A stretch of 64,000 nt of DNA from Dermacentor variabilis (GCF_050947875.1 NC_134568.1:199244258-199308257), one strand, 5' to 3'. Shown: positions 48,901-61,145, numbered from the stretch's first letter. Made by a program: numbers and translations. Notes: generated from the sequence alone by a model not told the origin.

Positions 48901-49660
48901 TCCCCGGCTTAGAGTGTACCCCTTAGGAAACATAACAAAGTGATGAAGAATAATTGTTTGCTATAGTAAATTGCTGTCGATATGTTGGAAAATTACGGAG
49001 CCATTTTAACCTAAGCGAATTTAGTCATAGCTGTGATAGCTTTAACATCAAGCGGCAGTGAGCAACACGATCAAAGGTAGCAAAGTCAAGTAATATGCAA
49101 TCTGTCTGTACCTATACTGTTCATGTTAAAACTGTCAAATCAGCCGTAAATTCACAGATTTGAGTCTCGCAAGAAAAACCCTTTCTGAACCTATGCTGAT
49201 TAAAAAAAAAGAGGCTGTTAGACTATAAATAAGTGTAAATATGTGCTAATACATATATTGTATGCTATACGTTTATCTCTGTCGACATGCAAGTTAGATG
49301 CTATACTATTCAACCGCCAAAGTTGTTCGAGTCAGTCTTAAGTCTTTCAGTGAATTATTCCTTCAAATTTGTTAGAATTGTAGCACGCAGACAAAAGTTA
49401 TGAACTAATCCATTCACACGGCCAGCCTTTTATCTTAAACCTTGCAAGATAATTGAAATTTTGAAAATGATATTAATGAGCTAACAGACTAAAAGTGAGG
49501 TAATTTCACATCGCCGCTCTTTACGGGCAGCGCAGTGGTGCCTGTACGATGCGATTACAGGCCCTACACGGCGTATTAAAGCATTCAAAAGTGCCAGAAA
49601 TTTTGGCGCAGCTGCGTATACTTAGAACTCCCTCCGATGAGCTCAAGCACAACGCTAAGA

Positions 49661-49745
49661 CTTACTAGCGCTTTCAGAGATAGTTTTAGATTAAGGGACG
49701 CAAGCTGCTTGGGTCCCTAATCTTAAACTCTCTAGTGCTTCGGCC
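49661..49745. repeat. Imperfect palindrome, about 38-bp arms
   Basis: Centred at 49706 (aagc-t-gctt). cagagatagttttagattaa pairs outward with taatcttaaactctct, with a few mismatches and one base of indel. It has no ACCAAC-type flank, so it belongs to another fold-back family. Confidence 0.7.
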
Positions 49746-49813
49746 TTCGGGCGAAAATGTCATTTTTGTTCATGCGATTAGCACTCTTAGGGTACCCACA
49801 CACATTCCGGGGA

Positions 49814-49964
<151 letters not shown>

Positions 49965-50279
49965 AAGCGTTTTCCCGCCAACATGAGTCACTGGGTGGCA
50001 TTTATAGGCCTCTACACAGCCACGTTGCACCTATCCTTGTCATCGACCAACCATAAACTCCGTCATACCATCTCTTGGTGCTGTTTGACAATCCCGGGTC
50101 CTTGCGCAAAAAAAAAAAAGAAAGAAAGAAAACATTTATCATCATTATCAGCATGTGCCAGTAGGTGTGTGCCGCTCTTCAATGAACCTGTATGACGTTA
50201 CCGTGGGTTCCCAAGTATTTGCCAAGGATCGCTTTTGTCATTGTTGAGCGGCACATATATGTGCCGTTCTACAATGGTA

Positions 50280-50480
50280 AAATGATCCTTTACATTTCTC
50301 GGATGCTCGGTGGAATCGAACCTGCGCCACGCGCGGACTTTACGGCGCCGCCGCTAGATGGCGCAGCATATTCAGTAGGAAGCGCGAGAAAGGATCCCAG
50401 CTGCATGCAGGTTTCAGCATTGGCAGTACGGTGTGTCGCTGCATTGCTTTATTTCTAATCGCATTGACGTCGAGATAGCT
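50280..50480 (+). repeat. Repeat family E, second copy
   Basis: gctcggtggaatcgaacctg, gcgccgccgctagatggcgc and gtgtgtcgctgcattgcttt with taatcgcattgacgtcgaga are contiguous here, defining the order that is split at 38125-39310. Confidence 0.55.
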
Positions 50481-50499
50481 TCTACCGAATTTCTTTTTT

Positions 50500-50965
50500 C
50501 TCATCATCATCATCAGCATCATAATTAGCAGCAGCAGCATCAGAATTATCATCAGCCTATTTTATGTCCACTGCAAAACGAAGGCCTCTCCCTGCGATCT
50601 CCAATAACCCCTGTCCTGCGCCAACCGATTCCAGCTTGCGCCTTCGAATTTCCTAATTTCATCACACCACCTAGTTTTCTGCCCTCACCGACTGCGCTTC
50701 CCTTCTCTTGGCACTCATTCTATAACTCTAATGGTCCCCTGATCATCTAACCTATGCATTACACGTCCTGCCTAACTCCATTTCTTTCTTTAATGTCAAT
50801 TAGAATACCGGCTATCCCCGCTTGCTCTCTGCTCCACACCAATCTCTTCCTGTCTCTTAACGTTACGCCTAACATTCTTCGTTCCATCGCTCTTTGCGCG
50901 GTACTTAACTTGTTCTCGAGCTTCTTTGTCCAAGTTTCTGCCCCATATGTTATTTTCCTGCGGTC
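50500..50965 (-). mobile_element. RTE-type LINE 3' end (antisense)
   Basis: The (TCA)n-rich tract at 50500-50560 is the inverted (TGA)n tail. The minus strand then reads RREAFVLQWT near 50590 and further up KYRAKSDGTKNVRRNVKRQE (50900-50840) and NIWGRNLDKE, the eroded C-terminal wording of RTE RT. Heavily frameshifted. Confidence 0.65.
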
Positions 50966-51310
50966 TCTGAATGCCCGATTCTTGGCCTATACAACAGTGG
51001 GATAGACTCGATGGCCTCAAGTCTAGCCCACTGTTGAGCAGTTAGTTGATCGAGTTGGGCTTGGTGTACAATACGTGATTGGGGCACAGAACCGACAAGC
51101 TGGCGAGTCTCCTCAGTGCGAGCCCCGCCACTCATTGGCAGGATCCTGCGAATTATGTGCAGAGTTGAGGCCGACGACTTGCGGACGTCCTTAAGTAAGT
51201 TCGCGGGAGTGCTCGAATGATGTATTTCAAGGACAAAGGCACCTATCTCTTCAGTTTTTGTCAAGACAGATGGGCCAATCAGAGCTAAAAGCCAGTTTCA
51301 GAAAGTGACA

Positions 51311-51724
51311 TTTTGATGCGAAAGCGTCAAATTGTCCATTGAGCGAGAAAGGCGGCGTCTGTCGTCTGTGTCAGGGAAACGGCACGTAAATTTCCATTGG
51401 CTGCGGTGCCACGCCACGAGCGCGGCTCGACGAAGCAGAGCGGGCGAAAGGCAACACTACATGCATCGATAGCGCGCCAGGTGCGCCAGGGCATCACCGC
51501 CAGATGAGTTCACCCTCACGCTCGCAAGCCTGTGTTATCGGCGTGTTCCTGGTCCACGCAAGCTTTCGCCTGCGTTCTCACTGCGCCTTCGTAAGGCCAA
51601 ACTCCTCGCTGTGAACTCCTCGCTTGCCCGCGAGCAGTTCATAACTTGAAGTACCGCTCAGCGGGGCTTAAATGAAAATTAATGCTTTCGCACTCACAAC
51701 TCATAAGAATCGCTTAGGCGTCCT
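51311..51724 (-). repeat. GC-rich repeat family D, copy 2 (inverted relative to copy 1)
   Basis: The plus strand begins ttttgatgcgaaagcgtcaa and ends attaatgctttcgcactcac, aactcataagaatcgcttag, the inverse of both ends of the 39766 copy. It is shorter (414 against 747 bp), so the interiors differ by deletions. Confidence 0.55.
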
Positions 51725-52599
51725 CAAATTTTTTGCGTGACTTGTTAGCATCGAGAATGTACCAACACTTTTCTGTTGCTATATAGTTGGAGGGAAGTGG
51801 TCTGTACGTATGCGCTGAGGACATTGAGAAATGTTTGTAGCTTTTTACATTGCTTCTCAAGACTATTTTGTGCTGAGCACACTGTGATGTGAGCATAGAC
51901 AAAGAATTTGATGTTCGTTATGTTTACGGCACAGAGTATGAGATTTCACAGAAACAGTAAGTATTGTAGTCATTAGGAACACACAACAGTTCTCGCAAAT
52001 AAAGCGCTGACAATGACAGTCATCATATATATGGTACATCGAGTACATTCTAGTTGTCAATAATCCCGGAAGTTGTAAACATCCCGATGTCCCGCCGACA
52101 AATTTACGCGAGGGCGTCTCTGCGGGACCAAAATGTTGACGAAAAGTATACGCTTATGGACATGTCCCAACCGTTGGTAACATCAATCGAAAGGAAATCG
52201 TCTGCTTCGTAGACAGCTTCGAATGTCACCGCACGTAACGAAAAAATACTTTCTTGCGATATTAAATTAGCAGTGTCCACCAGCAGCTTTCGTAAAGCAC
52301 GCTGATTATGTCCTGAAATTGACACCAGGCGCGGCTTCTGAGGCGCGCGTTCGTTCCCGAAACCCTCCGGCATATATCAAAGAGCCGAGTACTTAAGCGT
52401 GCAGTCTCGAGGCAATAGAGTCATTTGCAAGGCCACCTACATTTCGAGATAACGTCAGGTAGTGCACAATGTGTAGCTTCCACTTTGTTCCCGGTCTTTG
52501 CAATCGAGGACGCTAAGGCCGCGGCTAACTTCGCTGCAGGAGTTCCGGGATTCCAAAAAGAGTGAGGTCATCCCTCACTGTCACTAAGTTAACAAGAGC

Positions 52600-53420
52600 G
52601 CGGGTCTCGACTTTGGGTCCCAGCCGCGGCGCCATCGACTTCTCATTCAACTGCCATTGGCGAGGCGGCGCCCTCGGCTCGCGCCGACGACGCGCAGTCC
52701 ACGCTCTGCGCCCCCGCTGGTGGCGGTAATTGCCGCTACTGGCGTCCCTGCGGCTGCCACCATGCAGGCAGCGCGACCGGGGAGCGACCTCTCGTTACGG
52801 GGTGCTGCCTTGAAGCGCTGGTCTCGTGGGAACTCAACTGGAAGTCGACAGCGCTCGATTGTGCGCCCCAAGTGTCGCGCCAATGGACCCCGGCGCGGCG
52901 GCGAGCGGGGAAAGCGCGTGGCCTGCCACGCGTGTCCCCCACTACTACCGTTCGTTGGAAACTGATCGGCCGTGTGGCCCTTTGGGGTCGCAATGATTTC
53001 GGACTCTCTTCCGCCTTGGGAAGCTTGCCTGCACCACCGCTCTCCCCGTTGCTCGTCTTCTCTGGCCGGCGTCGCGGTACTCTCATTCTTTTTGCGCCCC
53101 CTCGCATGCGCGTGAGTTATCGTCACGCACGCGGAGTGAATTTATTTGCTGCGCGCACAATGCAGCCTTGGCATACGCTGCGCGCACATCATCGGCGACA
53201 ACGTGTCGCGTGTCGGCTAAACGAGCTGGCTTGTGGGCGCATGTAGTGTATGCCGTGCAGGATCGCCGATAGCTGCGCGGGTCGTGCGGGAGGGGCGCCG
53301 GCTCGCGCGCACAATGGTGCGCGGGAGCACGGGGAGCTGTTACGAGCTGCACTGAACACGAGACCGCTGCGGTGTGTTGCTCGCTCGCCGAGCATCTTTT
53401 TTCTCGTAGCGTTCATTGAC
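52600..53420. promoter_or_regulatory. GC-rich, CpG-dense island
   Basis: About 800 bp of dense CpG with ORFs open on both strands (minus 52647-53126, plus 52872-53246), which argues for GC shadows over coding. It lies 2.1-3.0 kb upstream of exon 3. A promoter for an alternative transcript is possible but unproven. Confidence 0.3.
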
Positions 53421-53757
53421 AAACATGAAGCCCTCTGGGACAGGCTAAGCGATGATAACTTTTTCTTCCTGACGGCTGAAGGATCCGGAGCAAATTTTTT
53501 CTGCCTGAGCAAGGCCAAATCATGGGGCTGATCCTTCGTTATCTCTGTATTCAATATGAGCTGAAACGCTAAATGCTGTTTTACATATATTGAGATGTGC
53601 ATGGGCGATGGCACAGAAGCCATGCCTTAGTAGCTTTGCGCTACGATAGGCCATAACTCTAGAAGTGCCCCAGCGTAGACGCTTTGGTTGTCATCACCAA
53701 GAATTATTGTTTTCTTTCGCTTGCTTGTTTGTGAGCACATTTGCCCAGTGCAAGGGC

Positions 53758-53774
53758 GGGGGGGGGGGGGGGGG
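53758..53774. repeat. G17 homopolymer
   Basis: Similar long homopolymers lie at 54760-54773 (C), 54805-54820 (C), 56451-56464 (G) and 59447-59461 (C), all error-prone in assembly. Confidence 0.95.
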
Positions 53775-53814
53775 TATGTAATGGACATTTTCGAGTTTCG
53801 CCCCTGGTCGCTTG

Positions 53815-53870
53815 CTCCATCGTAACCGGGGATCGTACCCATGACCTCCTGCAGGACAGCTTTAGCCAAT
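53815..53870 (-). repeat. Possible tRNA-like fragment
   Basis: On the minus strand catgggtacgatccccggtt is a B-box-like element, with gctaaagctgtcctgcagga upstream. An isolated fragment. Confidence 0.3.
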
Positions 53871-55563
53871 ATTCTGTATATTCATTCCTCTACTCTCGAG
53901 GACAGGAAATCGTACAGACAGAAAGAACATGCATGAAAATGATTTTTCTTGCGAAAAGCAGCAAATAGTTAGCAGCGCACATGTTACGTTCCGATTTGAC
54001 TTCCAGTTGCACGTCTATGCATATGTCGTGAAACATTAAATTAAAAAAGCCTAAGTTTACATTTAGCACTGTAGTACCCGTCAATTTCATTTTCAAATGC
54101 ACTGCGGCCGTCATCTGTCTATTACTCTGTCTTAAACGCAAAAAAAAAGATGTGGTTAAAGAACCAAGGGCACATCAACCAGTGTAGGGAAGTGCTTTCT
54201 GGAAGCTGAGGGCCCTGAAGTTCAAATCAATGCTTTTATATTTAGTGCGTGCCTGCCTGGACACACGTTATGAATACATGCGAGCTTTCGTAATTTGTCG
54301 TTATCTGCTTAACAATTGCCTATAAGAGCCTATAATTGCCAATTGCGTCACTAAAAATTAAAATGCTGATTTCGGCAGCTGTACCATATACATATCAGAA
54401 GGAAGCAAATATTAGTTTTGTTTATTTATGTACTCTTCACCAACATTTTGTTTGTTTCATTCTGTGAACCTGATCGCCTGGTTAGCCTCCATGATTGAAA
54501 TATGCAGTGCGAGGCAACGTGGTGAATAGGAAGAAGGAAACGTCGGACAGGATAAGCAGAATTAAGAGACACTAGGCCGGTGACCACAGCCTCGTGCACC
54601 GTGTCGCTGCGATGGGCGAGAGCTGCACAGCACTTTTTTTTAAACCTTCAGTGATGATGATACGTTTGCATTATAGCGAATGCCTCATCGCCCTAGCTGG
54701 ACAAAGGATTCGTTCAATCAGAAGACGTAGGTGGGGCCAACTGTCGAAAAATGCCCTCACCCCCCCCCCCCCCACACGTCTAAGCATGCGGAGGATGCCC
54801 CTTCCCCCCCCCCCCCCCCCTTCCGCTTGCGCCGCTAATAGCTACTACTGTTGGCGAGGGCTTCGCGATTCACAGCTACACTCTGTTTCTTTCTTTCACC
54901 TACATTATATCGCCTCGTTGGTGGTTTAATACTGTCTCATGTACTCTGGGATGAACCAGAAGTGGCATACTCCTCTCTCTCACCGATGACGTCGGGACGC
55001 ACTTGGCTGGAGCTACAATGCACAGGGGGAAACATTCCTTGTTCTAACTCGGTTGCGATGCCTTCCTTTCTTCGAACTTTCATATTTCAATTCATCTTCG
55101 ACATGACGACATACATAGTGATGATAACTTCTTGTTGGACACAGCTGTACGCGCTAATGAAGCCTTAACAGCTACAGTATACACTTGTTTCGGTAATTCC
55201 CTAAAACACCCTCGCGCAGCGTCATTGTAGGGAGAAGCACGCTTGCATCTAATGAAAGAAAGTAGTACTATGGGAAAGTCGGGGGCCACTGACAGGCAAT
55301 TTTCATATTTGAGAAATGCAGAAGACAGGGGATCTCAAATCGAAAAAAAAAAAGGAATTGAGACATGTCGTGGATTCTGCGGTACGATCTCTAGAATTCT
55401 TTTAAGATCACGAGGAAACAAAAAATCACCCAGCACAAAACTAAGAGCACCAATTGGGGCTCTGGCAATACCCGTGACACGCTCAATATAGTTGCACCGC
55501 CAAGTGGGCCGCCGAATTCGTGCAGCGGCAACTGATAGTGATTACGCTGTTGCGTGTTCGCAG

Positions 55564-55671
55564 GCGGTGGCAGCGCGGGGTCAAACAACAACGACGGCCC
55601 AGGGGGTCGAACTGCGGCCAAGGCCTACGCGTCGACACCCGACAGTCACCCGTTGCGGCTGACCAAGGACG
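55564..55671 (+). CDS. Host gene, exon 3 (internal), Gly/Asn-rich
   Basis: After the split Gly codon from exon 2 this reads GGGSAGSNNNDGPGGRTAAK, then AYASTPDSHPLRLTKD. It ends at gacg|gtgagt (GT at 55672), again phase 1, so the gene continues beyond this exon. It is 108 bases long with an acceptor (gttcgcag) and donor that both fit consensus. It is a GC-rich island in AT-richer surroundings. The next exon is not visible before the assembly gap at 56180 or after it. The function is unrecognised. Confidence 0.6.
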
Positions 55672-56179
55672 GTGAGTGCTTGCCCGGGTGCTGCCGCATC
55701 ATCTGGGTGCCGCACAAGGCATCCACGGCCGCACTCGCGCGTATACACGCGATCATCGGAAAAGCGCTCTCATAAGCAGTGCTCTCTGTGCGAGCGCTGC
55801 ACAATAATGTAAACCATGCAGATGAGAACTAGCAGGAGCACCTGCATGCGCAGAAAAACAGCTCGTGCAATAAAACTGGACAAGTCTCCACAAAAGCCGA
55901 CGCTGGTTAAGCATCACAGTGATCCACTTGTGTACGATGGCAGAATGGGGGAGAATTGCTTAGCTTAGAGTGCGTGGATGAGAAGCGCGGAAGAAAAAAA
56001 AATAACGTGCTTCCACCTCGTAAAATGTGACATCTACCACTAACTATTCAGACACGTGTCGCGCAATTTTCCTGCTTTGTTGAAAGGAAACAAAAGATAC
56101 CTCTCGTACATATTGGGTGTCGTAAATTCGTAGATAAACAGGGATAAGAGACATAATCAACATATGCCTACATCTTGCA

Positions 56180-56379
56180 NNNNNNNNNNNNNNNNNNNNN
56201 NNNNNNNNNNNNNNNNNNNNNNNNNNNNNNNNNNNNNNNNNNNNNNNNNNNNNNNNNNNNNNNNNNNNNNNNNNNNNNNNNNNNNNNNNNNNNNNNNNNN
56301 NNNNNNNNNNNNNNNNNNNNNNNNNNNNNNNNNNNNNNNNNNNNNNNNNNNNNNNNNNNNNNNNNNNNNNNNNNNNNNN
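56180..56379. other. Assembly gap (200 N)
   Basis: Exactly 200 N, a conventional placeholder, so the true distance is unknown. It lies about 500 bp after exon 3, and the next exon could be partly hidden here. Confidence 1.
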
Positions 56380-57602
56380 ATGTCGGTGGCGACTATGTGG
56401 AAAATAGTGCAATATGTATACTTCATGATGCCATGGTGTATATTTTTAAGGGGGGGGGGGGGGGCAATAAAGTTTCCGTGTGAAGTAAACGACGAAATTT
56501 ACTTTCTGAACGTCTCTCGTGTATAGAAAAAGCGGCCTCGTCGTTCTGTGCTATATAATTACTTACTGAGTGTGCAGCACTTTGTCAGATGGTCTATACG
56601 AAGTACTACAGAAGATTTCCACAGCTGTGTCTCACGCCTAGGGCAAGATACGAAAGCTTCCCCTGAGCTGACCCAGAATATACTGTAGCTACCCTCTCCC
56701 CTCCCTCCCCTGTCCGACTATGGCTACTTGCATTTTATTTGCAGCCGCAACGTTATGGGTGACAGTATGTCATCACGCCGTAGAGAGACATGCCCATCAC
56801 AAAAGCAGTTCACACACTGTCGTCTGACAGTGTATACACTCGTGAAATAAAAGATGGAGGAGGAAAGGGGGTAGAGAGTGAGTTCAATTCGGCGATAAAG
56901 GCAAGAAGCGAGAAAAGATGTCTTCCCGAAACAATGGACCACCCCGAAAAGAGCATCAGTGGAAAGTGTGCTGAGCCATGAATTTCGCTAGGAGAAGCGC
57001 CCCATTCACGAGCCGATGGCACGCAACTGAGACACAGAAAAAGTCTGGATCATCCTAAAACACAAAAGACGGCAGCGGTCCGTGCGCGTGGCAGAAATGG
57101 GGGGGTCTGCCACAGTGACCAGGTTCATTCGTCATGCAAAGCGCACTGTTCGTAATTAGGCGCACGCGATGCCGCTTCTTCGTGGCCTGACAGCAACACG
57201 GCGAGTTCGGGAGTGCCCGGGGAGGTCACGTGCCAAAGCGCGCTTCCGAATCCGGCCGCGTGCCACCGATCACGCGTGGCGCCATCCCACGGCCATGGTC
57301 GCAACGGTGACACGTGCATTGCTACATCGTTCAATGCGTTGTCGACGCTAGCAGTGATGGTGGCTTGCGCGGCAAATATGGCCTCGGTAGTCGTCCCCGC
57401 CTTTCAGTCCTCACCCTCTTCCCTATTAGCTGCTGTTTTTCAGTCCCCTACGATGGGCATCTTTCAAAATTTTTTATTACATTCGCAGTGCGTTCAGTCC
57501 GTTAAAATACTAAACCTTTTCTGATTACCTCCGAGCGCTCTCGTCTTATTAGTGTATATCTAATCTTCCTTGGTTTAGTGCTGAGGATCATTCGGGGATT
57601 TA

Positions 57603-57723
57603 TGACTCAGAATGCATGAAGGCGAAAAATTGGCATCCACCCGAATTGTAGAGCAAAGCTACAAAGGAAACCCATGCGTGGTTCTCACAAAGCCTCGCTG
57701 CTGAAGAAAAATTCGTCCTGGTC
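57603..57723 (-). mobile_element. SINE B, partial, inverted partner of 57838
   Basis: Minus-strand copy of the SINE B body: gaccaggacgaatttttctt is the inverse of 57723-57704, and gtttcctttgtagctttgct the inverse of 57675-57656. The tRNA-like head is missing. Confidence 0.72.
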
Positions 57724-57837
57724 TAGGACGAATTTCCGCAAAACTGATTTGCCATATTCCGCAAAACGGATGTGCCATATTCATTGCCCCAGTGTCTCGA
57801 GTTGTCGATTAATTCGCCATCGCTCTGCTATCGGCTA

Positions 57838-58022
57838 GCCCTCTGGTTAGCTCAGATCATAGAGCGACCCGGAAAGGCATTGGTACCGCGTTCGAGTCCC
57901 CGACCAGGACGAATTTTTCTTCAACTGCGAGGCTTTCTTTCTTTCTGAGAAACCCGTATGGGTTTCCTTTGTAGCTTCGTTCTACAATTCCGGTGGATGA
58001 CAATTTTTCCCTTTCAGATACT
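57838..58022 (+). mobile_element. SINE B, near complete
   Basis: The tRNA-like head ctggttagctcagatcatag (57843) and B box cgcgttcgagtcccc (57888) are followed by aggacgaatttttcttcaac, cgtatgggtttcctttgtag and cggtggatgacaa. The degenerate anticodon arm shows it is not a tRNA gene. Confidence 0.78.
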
Positions 58023-58810
58023 TTCCTCCACCTTGCGGGCTTCCTCAAAACTGATTTGCCGTATTCAGAATGCGGAGGATGCGTGGTTCATCCCGGTATA
58101 TATTTCTGGGTCTGCCGAACGCTTGTTTGAAGTATAGCGAAGTGACTGTCCCTATTGGGCAGGTCGATAGATACGAAAAGTAGTTCCGACATCTCAATGC
58201 ATGGCGCTGAACTGCGCTGCGCGGTGAGCGCTCTTTCGTAATATTGCCTCGACGCTTTACTGAGGCAGCTGAAGTATATTTTCTCACCCAAGTTATAGTG
58301 TCTGATGTCACTGTGAAATAGCGAAATGGCCGTTGGGTTGTCAGATCTCGAATAAGCTGTTAAACTACTACATTCCGTAATCAGAGTTCTTTCTACCGTG
58401 ACAGGGCTGTTAGCACCATACGCCGTACCATACAAGACTAACTTTTGTGACTACTGGCAATGAATTGCATCCCCGCTTAAGTTTTTATGTATTTTCTCAT
58501 CCCTTATGTTAAGTAGGCGGCAGAGGTTTCCCGAGGCAGATTAACTTTTTATCTGGGTTATTCGAAAGCAATGTGGACATTTTGCAGTATGCAGTACAAG
58601 TGCCTAATTGTAAGCTTCGAAAGCGGCCGTCTTGGAATGGATTTGTTCTTCATGCTCTCCGGCATATTTCTTGAAATTACGTTTTTAGAAACAGTTCTGT
58701 TTGAAACATGCCTTTAACGAGTTGGCTTTTGGACATAGACACAAGTTTTGCGAAACAAAAACGTATACGTATATAGTTGCGCTGCCCACAAGGTCTTGAA
58801 ATTACTTTCG

Positions 58811-58848
58811 AAGGAGGAGGAGGAGGAGGAGGAGGAGGAGGAGGAGGA
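58811..58848. repeat. (GGA)n microsatellite at a LINE end
   Basis: About 12 GGA units abut the 3' end of LINE copy 5. Confidence 0.95.
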
Positions 58849-59110
58849 AATAAAGAGAGAAGGCAGGGACGTTAACCAGAAATGCGCCTGGTTGGCTACC
58901 CTACTCTGGGGGACGGGAAAGAGGCACTAGAAAGATGAAATAGAGAGAGGGAGGGTAGGGGGAGGAAAGCCGCGGTGAGCTCGCGCACGCACGTGGAGGG
59001 TCTGAGCGAGTCCGTCAAAGGCGTTCACGTAGGCCAGTCGCCCTCAAGAAAGACAAAAGCGCCTTCAGAGCTTTCTGGGCCGACGAGTGATGGGGACAGG
59101 GAACACCAGG
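58849..59110 (-). mobile_element. RNase H-type LINE 3' end, copy 5
   Basis: aaagagagaaggcagggacg and ttaaccagaaatgcgcctgg then ttggctaccctactctgggg on the plus strand are the same 3' end as at 36199 and 34928. The coding remnant near 59070-59040 (gccttcagagctttctggg) is eroded. Confidence 0.65.
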
Positions 59111-59119
59111 CTATGGGCA

Positions 59120-60420
59120 TATGTACGTATGTGTCACATAAAATTTCCATAAATTTCGACAATCGCATTCCACAATCAAGCTAACTCGGTAGTCAACATT
59201 GCTGTCTGTGGTGCATGGTCTTTGCTTGACAGGTATTTCGTTGATGCTTAATAAAACGTGATTCGTGAGAGCACCTGCTCTCACGAAAGCCGTGATCATG
59301 CGAAGGCTAATAAAGGTACGTAAGTCTCAAAGCGACGATTATTGTAAATTTCATATATTATATTGACACTTTGCGCTTTTTTTTTTCTTTTCGCAGCTTC
59401 AACGTACACAATTCCTAAGCGCGTCGACATCCCAATGTTCCAACCCCCCCCCCCCCCCCCCCGCCCCAAACGAGGCAAATACCGTGTCTGTTCATCCTCT
59501 GTCTATAGGCAGATAGCCGTGGTTCGTCCCTAGCCGCTGGACGACCTCCGCCGTGCGACTGGTGACGGATGGCCGCGTTTGCGAGTGATGAGGACAGGGT
59601 ATTCGCATGCGCTCAGCAGCTGTCAGACGCTCAGCGGTTCCCTCCGCTAAACGGGCACGTAATCCGAGTGCCCTCGTCAGCCACGCGCACGTCGCAGTCA
59701 CGCAGGTCACGACAGTCGATCCACGACCTAGCAAGGCGCCACGCAAACCCCTCGCCGATCCACTGCCCTTATCACATTCCCACGAAAATGCAGGACTTTT
59801 TTTTTCGACATCGGTTCTCACTCGTGTTCGACGAGCACTGTGCTTTTACTTTACGCGAGAACACGCAAGAAAGGTAAGCAGGGAGGGCACTGTTAAAAAA
59901 GAACCTGCATGCCTGCATTCGTGAGTCACGGATTTCTGACATGACCTTTCAGAACCATCATCAGGCTTCGGCTGCTTCATGTCGTTTAAGATGTCGTTCA
60001 GGCCTTGAAATGGCATTTGGGGAGGCATACTCTATTCGGGGAAACTGATGTGCTATTGGCGAATAGTAGCGCTTCTTAGGTGAATCGAGTTCGTCCTTCC
60101 GGAATGAGCAAGTAATGCAACCTTCTTTTCTTGTGTGGCTCACTGTACACTGGCGTCCACTGCTCTCTGGTGATCACTTTCGAGGGTATACCCTTTCACT
60201 GGTGTACGATTAAGCGCTTGACACGACTCCTCATCTAGCTAGACTGGCGTCCTGCCAACGGTTTAGCCAATCCCCGAGTGATTCATCGAGAATAAGGCCC
60301 CGCTGATATATGTCAAAACAAACGTTATACGCCTCGTTTAATACCTGTGCTTTACGCGAAATTTATGGCGGCAAGAGGGAACGTTCCGAATAGCAACAAA
60401 GGTACGCCTGATAAAATCAC
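59120..60420. other. No gene supported
   Basis: Overlapping plus and minus ORFs at 59492-59924 are antiparallel shadows in GC-rich sequence. No repeat family is recognised. Confidence 0.4.
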
Positions 60421-60529
60421 TGGATGTTCATCTTGAGTCAATGCAACGATCGTACTCTAATTTTTTTCTTTGTCGCCCACGAGTCAACAACGTTAGACAA
60501 ATATTGCGGACAACATGCGTAGACGAACA

Positions 60530-61145
60530 AGATGTCACTGGCGCGGACAAAGCCGCCGTCGACCGGCGTGTACCGTTCCGCACGCACGGCTTCCCGTGCC
60601 TATCGCGGGCCCGCGTTGACCGCAGTGCGCCCACGCAAACGCTCCGCAGTTCATAAGCGGCCGCCTTTCGCCTCATGCAGCGGTGATTGCGCGCCGCGAT
60701 GGGCTCGCGGGGAGAACCGTATCGCGTGCTTCTCCAATTTCGTGGTTCGTTAGCGGCGCCAACTAACGCAGGGCGCGCCCAGCGCAGCGTTATCGCCCGC
60801 TGATCCCCGCCAGCCCGGGTCCCCGTGACACACACCGAACGGCCCGCGTTGATGGAGGCGCGCTCGGGGAGCCGAGCGTGCCCATCCAAGCTGACACGTC
60901 GGGAGCGAGGAGGGTCGCGCGATACCGCGCGGGGCGGCTGCGGCCTCCGGTCCGCCCCACGGCGGCCTGCCGAGCTCCGGTCGCCGCTTCCGCTCGCGAT
61001 AACGGGGCACCAGGGGAACGCCGGGTCCGGCGTGTCAGGATGAGCGGTGCGCCGAACAAAAGTGCGAAGAAATCCGCGAAGACGGAAGCGGGTTGCGTGT
61101 GTGTGAACGCGTCTGTTTTGCTCCGGCACGGACTGTCGGGAATCC
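60530..61145. promoter_or_regulatory. GC-rich island containing the longest unassigned ORF
   Basis: CpG-dense. A 282-codon frame on the minus strand (61276-60428) starts MSEKELLFHLLFVISLSARV, which is hydrophobic and signal-peptide-like, but turns into Arg/Ala/Pro-rich sequence without domains. Plus-strand frames are open over the same bases. I treat it as a probable CpG island, with a small chance of a real gene. Confidence 0.3.

Larger units (their letters stand above)
41565..48916. mobile_element. 7.35-kb element with terminal inverted repeats in a TA target
   Basis: The left end CACTCTAAGCTGGGTAAC (41565) and right end (reverse complement CACTCTAAGCCGGGGAAC, ending 48916) match at 16 of 18 bases. 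Each is bordered by TA (41563-41564, 48917-48918). Removing the element with one TA restores gcggtaccccttagg, which rejoins the LINE frame as GVPQG. Subterminal tgtaacc/ggttaca motifs recur at both ends. TA duplication plus a CAC terminus fits Tc1/mariner-like mobility, though no transposase is recognised. A minus-strand coding-like stretch at 47335-47100 (IVGLEKNVTSTVKMFFENEG; GHPLINEVCAFAKKASLKAF) is the best candidate remnant. The interior also holds an RTE LINE and two SINEs. Confidence 0.65.
39540..49480 (-). mobile_element. CR1/L2-like LINE, decayed and split by two insertions
   Basis: Minus strand, 5' to 3'. 49200-48919 reads like QHRFRKGFSCETQ and FATFDRVAHCRLMLKLSQL, then RQQFTIANNYSSSL. 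Across the 41565-48916 insertion the reading continues as GVPQGSVL and FLIYINDLPYNI (41567-41490). 41420-40670 has ALFSRQLIDSGQYKIGNKIV, KYLDTSLTPNLSW and the C-terminal region (HKFIHPCMTSSVHLNLAHWN). The 3' UTR runs to about 39540. Many frameshifts and stops. The GVPQGS and FxIYINDLP motifs are typical of CR1/L2/Jockey-type RT; the clade is not certain. Confidence 0.78.

Noticed and set aside
56044..56526. Four ORFs across the N gap
   Set aside because: They are read through 200 unknown bases and have no meaning.
57843..57905. A tRNA gene
   Set aside because: It is the head of SINE B, followed by the SINE body; the anticodon stem is degenerate.
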